Shown here: positions 62,084-64,000 of the stretch, one piece after another
Layout of the letters: every line of letters starts with the position of its first letter
Position numbering within the stretch: position 1 is the first letter of the stretch
From: Actinoplanes italicus
GTDB taxonomy: Bacteria; Actinomycetota; Actinomycetes; Mycobacteriales; Micromonosporaceae
Length of the DNA: 64,000 nt
Assembly (NCBI RefSeq): GCF_003001815.1
Contig: NZ_PVMZ01000033.1
Span: 1-64,000 of the forward strand
Direction of reading: 5' to 3'
Position numbers and translations under genes: made by a program
The notes under the pieces: generated by a model
Told to the model about the DNA's origin: nothing
Database searches by the model: none
The model's input: the letters and a program-made list of their open reading frames with translations, nothing else

Positions 62084-62779
62084 ATGCGCTCCACCACACG
62101 CACCCGCGTCGGCAGGCTTGCGGCGGCGTCCCTCGCCGTCGCTGTGACGCTCATCGTGGCTCCCGCGACTCCCGCGCAGGCCCACCACGGATTCGACGAC
62201 TTCGACACCGACCGCCTGTACTACATCTCGGGCACCGTCTCGGAGGTCCGTTGGGGCGACCCGCATTCCTTCTTCAATCTCACTCTGCAAAGCGACCGCC
62301 CCGCGGACACGCCCGAACTGGCCCTGCCCGAGCAGCTCCAAGCCCCCGAAGACAGCGGCCCGATCAACGATGCCCCGTCGTACAGCGGCTCCCATGACGA
62401 GCTGGAGGTCGTCATCGCACCGCCGGCCTACACGGGACGGTGGGGTCTCGACCGCCCGCTCGCCGACGGCGAACGGGTCGAAGCGGTCGGCTACATCGGC
62501 AGGAGTCACGACGACGAGTTCCGTCCCGTCGTCTTCTGGTACGGCAACGGACAGCCGGTCAACCAGGTGCTCGGCAGCGAACTGCCGGCGCGGCCGCTGC
62601 CGGTCCCGTACCCCGACAGCGACGCGTCGACAGCCGACCGGAACCAGGATGCGACAGCGGCTGGGGAGAACTCCGACGGTACGTCGCCGATCCTGGTGTG
62701 GGGCACAGCCGGCATCGTCTTGCTGCTCGGCGTGGTGGGCGGAACGCTGTACCTGCGCTCACGCTCGCGCCGAGCGTGA
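62084..62779 (+). CDS. DUF6152-like secreted, membrane-anchored protein
   Basis: 231 residues. A signal peptide (RLAAASLAVAVTLIVAPATP, cleavage near QAHHG) puts the His pair at the mature N-terminus, as in DUF6152 proteins (HHxxxxFD). The beta-rich domain has YYISGTVSEVRWGDPHSFFN and VGYIGRSHDDEFRP. A C-terminal anchor (ILVWGTAGIVLLLGVVGGTL) follows a disordered linker. The HH at the mature start could bind a metal such as copper, but this is speculative. It is paired with the membrane gene downstream (11 bases apart). Confidence 0.75.
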   Translation: MRSTTRTRVGRLAAASLAVAVTLIVAPATPAQAHHGFDDFDTDRLYYISGTVSEVRWGDPHSFFNLTLQSDRPADTPELALPEQLQAPEDSGPINDAPSYSGSHDELEVVIAPPAYTGRWGLDRPLADGERVEAVGYIGRSHDDEFRPVVFWYGNGQPVNQVLGSELPARPLPVPYPDSDASTADRNQDATAAGENSDGTSPILVWGTAGIVLLLGVVGGTLYLRSRSRRA

Positions 62780-62790
62780 GAGCGCTAGTC

Positions 62791-63273
62791 ATGGACGACG
62801 TCTTCTCCTGGCTCCAGGATGGCCCGCTCGCCGAAGCCATCCGTGGCACGGCGTACCTGTATCCGGTGCTCGGGAGCCTCCACATCCTGGGTATCGCCCT
62901 GCTCATCGGCCCGGCTGCGGCCTTCGACCTTCGGCTGCTGGGGCTCGGGCAGCAGAAGTTGCCGGTGACTACCGTGGCCGGCTATCTCCTCCCGCTGTCC
63001 CGCTTCGGATTTGGGATAGCGGCCGTCACCGGCGTACTCATGTTCGTGCCAGGCGCGAGCGTCATGGCGGAACGTGGCAGCGCTCCGTTCAAGCTCGGCC
63101 TCCTGCTGATCGCCGGTCTGAACGTCCTGATCTTCCACCGGCGCACCTTCCGCAGTGTGTCCGACTGGGACTTGGGCAAGCCATCGCCTGCGGCCGCCCG
63201 AACCGCTGCGGTCGTCTCCCTGACGTCGTGGGCGGGTGTCACGGTCGCTGGCAGCCTTCTGGCCTACACATAA
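62791..63273 (+). CDS. DUF6644-like integral membrane protein
   Basis: 160 residues with four likely membrane spans: AYLYPVLGSLHILGIALLIG (with a His in the first), GYLLPLSRFGFGIAAVTGVL, FKLGLLLIAGLNVLIF and a C-terminal span. The WLQDGPLAEAIR start and LHILGIALLIG resemble the DUF6644 family, which is often linked to DUF6152. The internal His residues could support heme or metal binding. Function is not known. Confidence 0.7.
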   Translation: MDDVFSWLQDGPLAEAIRGTAYLYPVLGSLHILGIALLIGPAAAFDLRLLGLGQQKLPVTTVAGYLLPLSRFGFGIAAVTGVLMFVPGASVMAERGSAPFKLGLLLIAGLNVLIFHRRTFRSVSDWDLGKPSPAAARTAAVVSLTSWAGVTVAGSLLAYT

Positions 63274-63493
63274 CCGCGGCGCCCCGTGGCCCGGCACGAA
63301 CCTGAAGTAAGGAGTCCTGGGCTTCGAAGGCGCCATCCACCCGACCACACCGAAGGCAAGTCCAGCCAATGATGCTGCGCGCGCGAGCAGGACGCCGCTC
63401 TATAGGCCACACCAAGTCTCCTGGCACACACACGACGGAATTCTCGACAGGACGAGCACCCCGCAACGCGAACAAGATCAATAGCCCGATACG

Positions 63494-64000
63494 GTGCTCA
63501 CCAACATCCTGGCCGAAAGGTACAACTCCATCGTGGCCACAGCGCACGACACCAGTGGCCTCGCCCGATGGCTCCAAGACCAGCCCAGCCCTCGCCGTCG
63601 CGGCCTCAAGACGCCCCCGCCTGCACAAAGTCGTCTACGGTTCGCCTTCTACGGCCGCGTTTCCACCGCGAACCACCAAGATCCCGTCGCCTCACACCAG
63701 TGGCAGCGCGAGGCCGCCACCCAGGCAGTCGGCACCGCCGGCGCCATCGTGTGCGACTACTTCGACATCGGCTGTTCCCGTAGCCTCCCCTGGCACGACC
63801 GCCCTCAGGCCAGCCGCCTACTCGATGCCATCCGCAACCCGAAGCGCGAGTTCGACGCGATCATCGTCGGAGAATCCGACCGCGCCTTCAGCGGCAACCA
63901 ACTTCAGCAACTCCTCCCCACCCTGACCCATAGCAACATCACACTCTGGCTCCCGGAACTCGGAGGCCCCCTCTACCCCGGCAACCCCACCCACAGAGCG
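63494..64000 (+). CDS. Large serine recombinase, N-terminal part (runs off the window)
   Basis: An open frame begins at a GTG at 63494, which is the first possible start after an in-frame stop at 63482. It continues past the edge, giving 169 residues. It holds a catalytic Ser in FAFYGRVST (S57), DAIIVGESDRAFSGNQLQ and LWLPELGGPLYPG, matching the 11957-13315 recombinase motif for motif (FAFYGRFST, DAVVVGEYERAFWGRQAF, LWLPETLGPVD). The same short N-terminal extension before the resolvase domain marks them as close relatives. Whether the gene is complete cannot be seen. Confidence 0.8.
   Translation, partial: MLTNILAERYNSIVATAHDTSGLARWLQDQPSPRRRGLKTPPPAQSRLRFAFYGRVSTANHQDPVASHQWQREAATQAVGTAGAIVCDYFDIGCSRSLPWHDRPQASRLLDAIRNPKREFDAIIVGESDRAFSGNQLQQLLPTLTHSNITLWLPELGGPLYPGNPTHRA

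Noticed and set aside
1..64000. CRISPR arrays, rRNA and tRNA genes
   Set aside because: No regularly spaced short repeats were seen and no rRNA or tRNA consensus was recognised by eye. A tRNA scan would be needed to exclude a tRNA fully.

Overview
The window is high-GC actinobacterial DNA. Dense ATGA/GTGA start-stop overlaps, frequent GTG starts, Tat-type signal peptides, an MmyB-type XRE regulator and LacI-controlled sugar ABC operons without their own ATPase suggest a soil actinomycete, possibly Micromonosporaceae; the family is an inference from style, not from a marker gene.

Region 1 (1-15.6 kb) is an accessory, defence-like island. It holds three tyrosine-integrase tails (2-91, 367-535, 8732-9040), an IS3 transposase remnant, a HEPN protein, a hypothetical with a KHR motif, and a 1296-residue protein joining a DUF4297-like nuclease, a STAND NTPase, a helical-repeat region and a second degenerate P-loop domain. 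It also has a PD-(D/E)XK-like protein, a DUF262-DUF1524-RAMA (GmrSD-type) restriction protein, a large serine recombinase and two orphan hypotheticals. A second serine recombinase, paralogous to the first, runs off the right edge (63494-64000).

Region 2 (15.6-33 kb) is a catabolic island for rhamnosylated glucosides: an HSL esterase in operon with a LacI regulator, a second LacI regulator, two sugar permeases, a lipoprotein solute-binding protein, an intracellular and an exported GH78 alpha-L-rhamnosidase, and a GH1 beta-glucosidase. A cutinase/PET-hydrolase-like enzyme, a type-B carboxylesterase and a dienelactone-hydrolase-like enzyme follow. Six AACGTT/AACGAT-centred LacI-type operators lie in front of the second regulator, the transporter and the esterases, so one regulon is likely.

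Region 3 (33-53.5 kb) is a redox and hydrolase region: short-chain dehydrogenases, an aldo/keto reductase, two zinc alcohol dehydrogenases, cupins, DUF2255, a PaoABCD-type molybdenum aldehyde oxidoreductase, a Bcr/CflA exporter, an XRE regulator, a metallo-beta-lactamase-fold enzyme and two homologous hydrolases. Seven copies of an unusual motif (core CCCTGTCAGTACACCC, usually with GACTTC or AACTCC about 10 bases on) sit in front of these genes and of an alcohol dehydrogenase relic at 61.6 kb. This is the most striking unexplained signal in the window.

Region 4 (53.7-63.3 kb) has a lipoprotein glucose/sorbosone-dehydrogenase-like protein, a small secreted protein, a MoxR-DUF58-VWA operon whose DUF58 gene is frameshifted, a trypsin-like protease, an OmpR/histidine-kinase pair, relics, and a DUF6152/DUF6644-like envelope pair. 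No CRISPR array, rRNA or tRNA was recognised.
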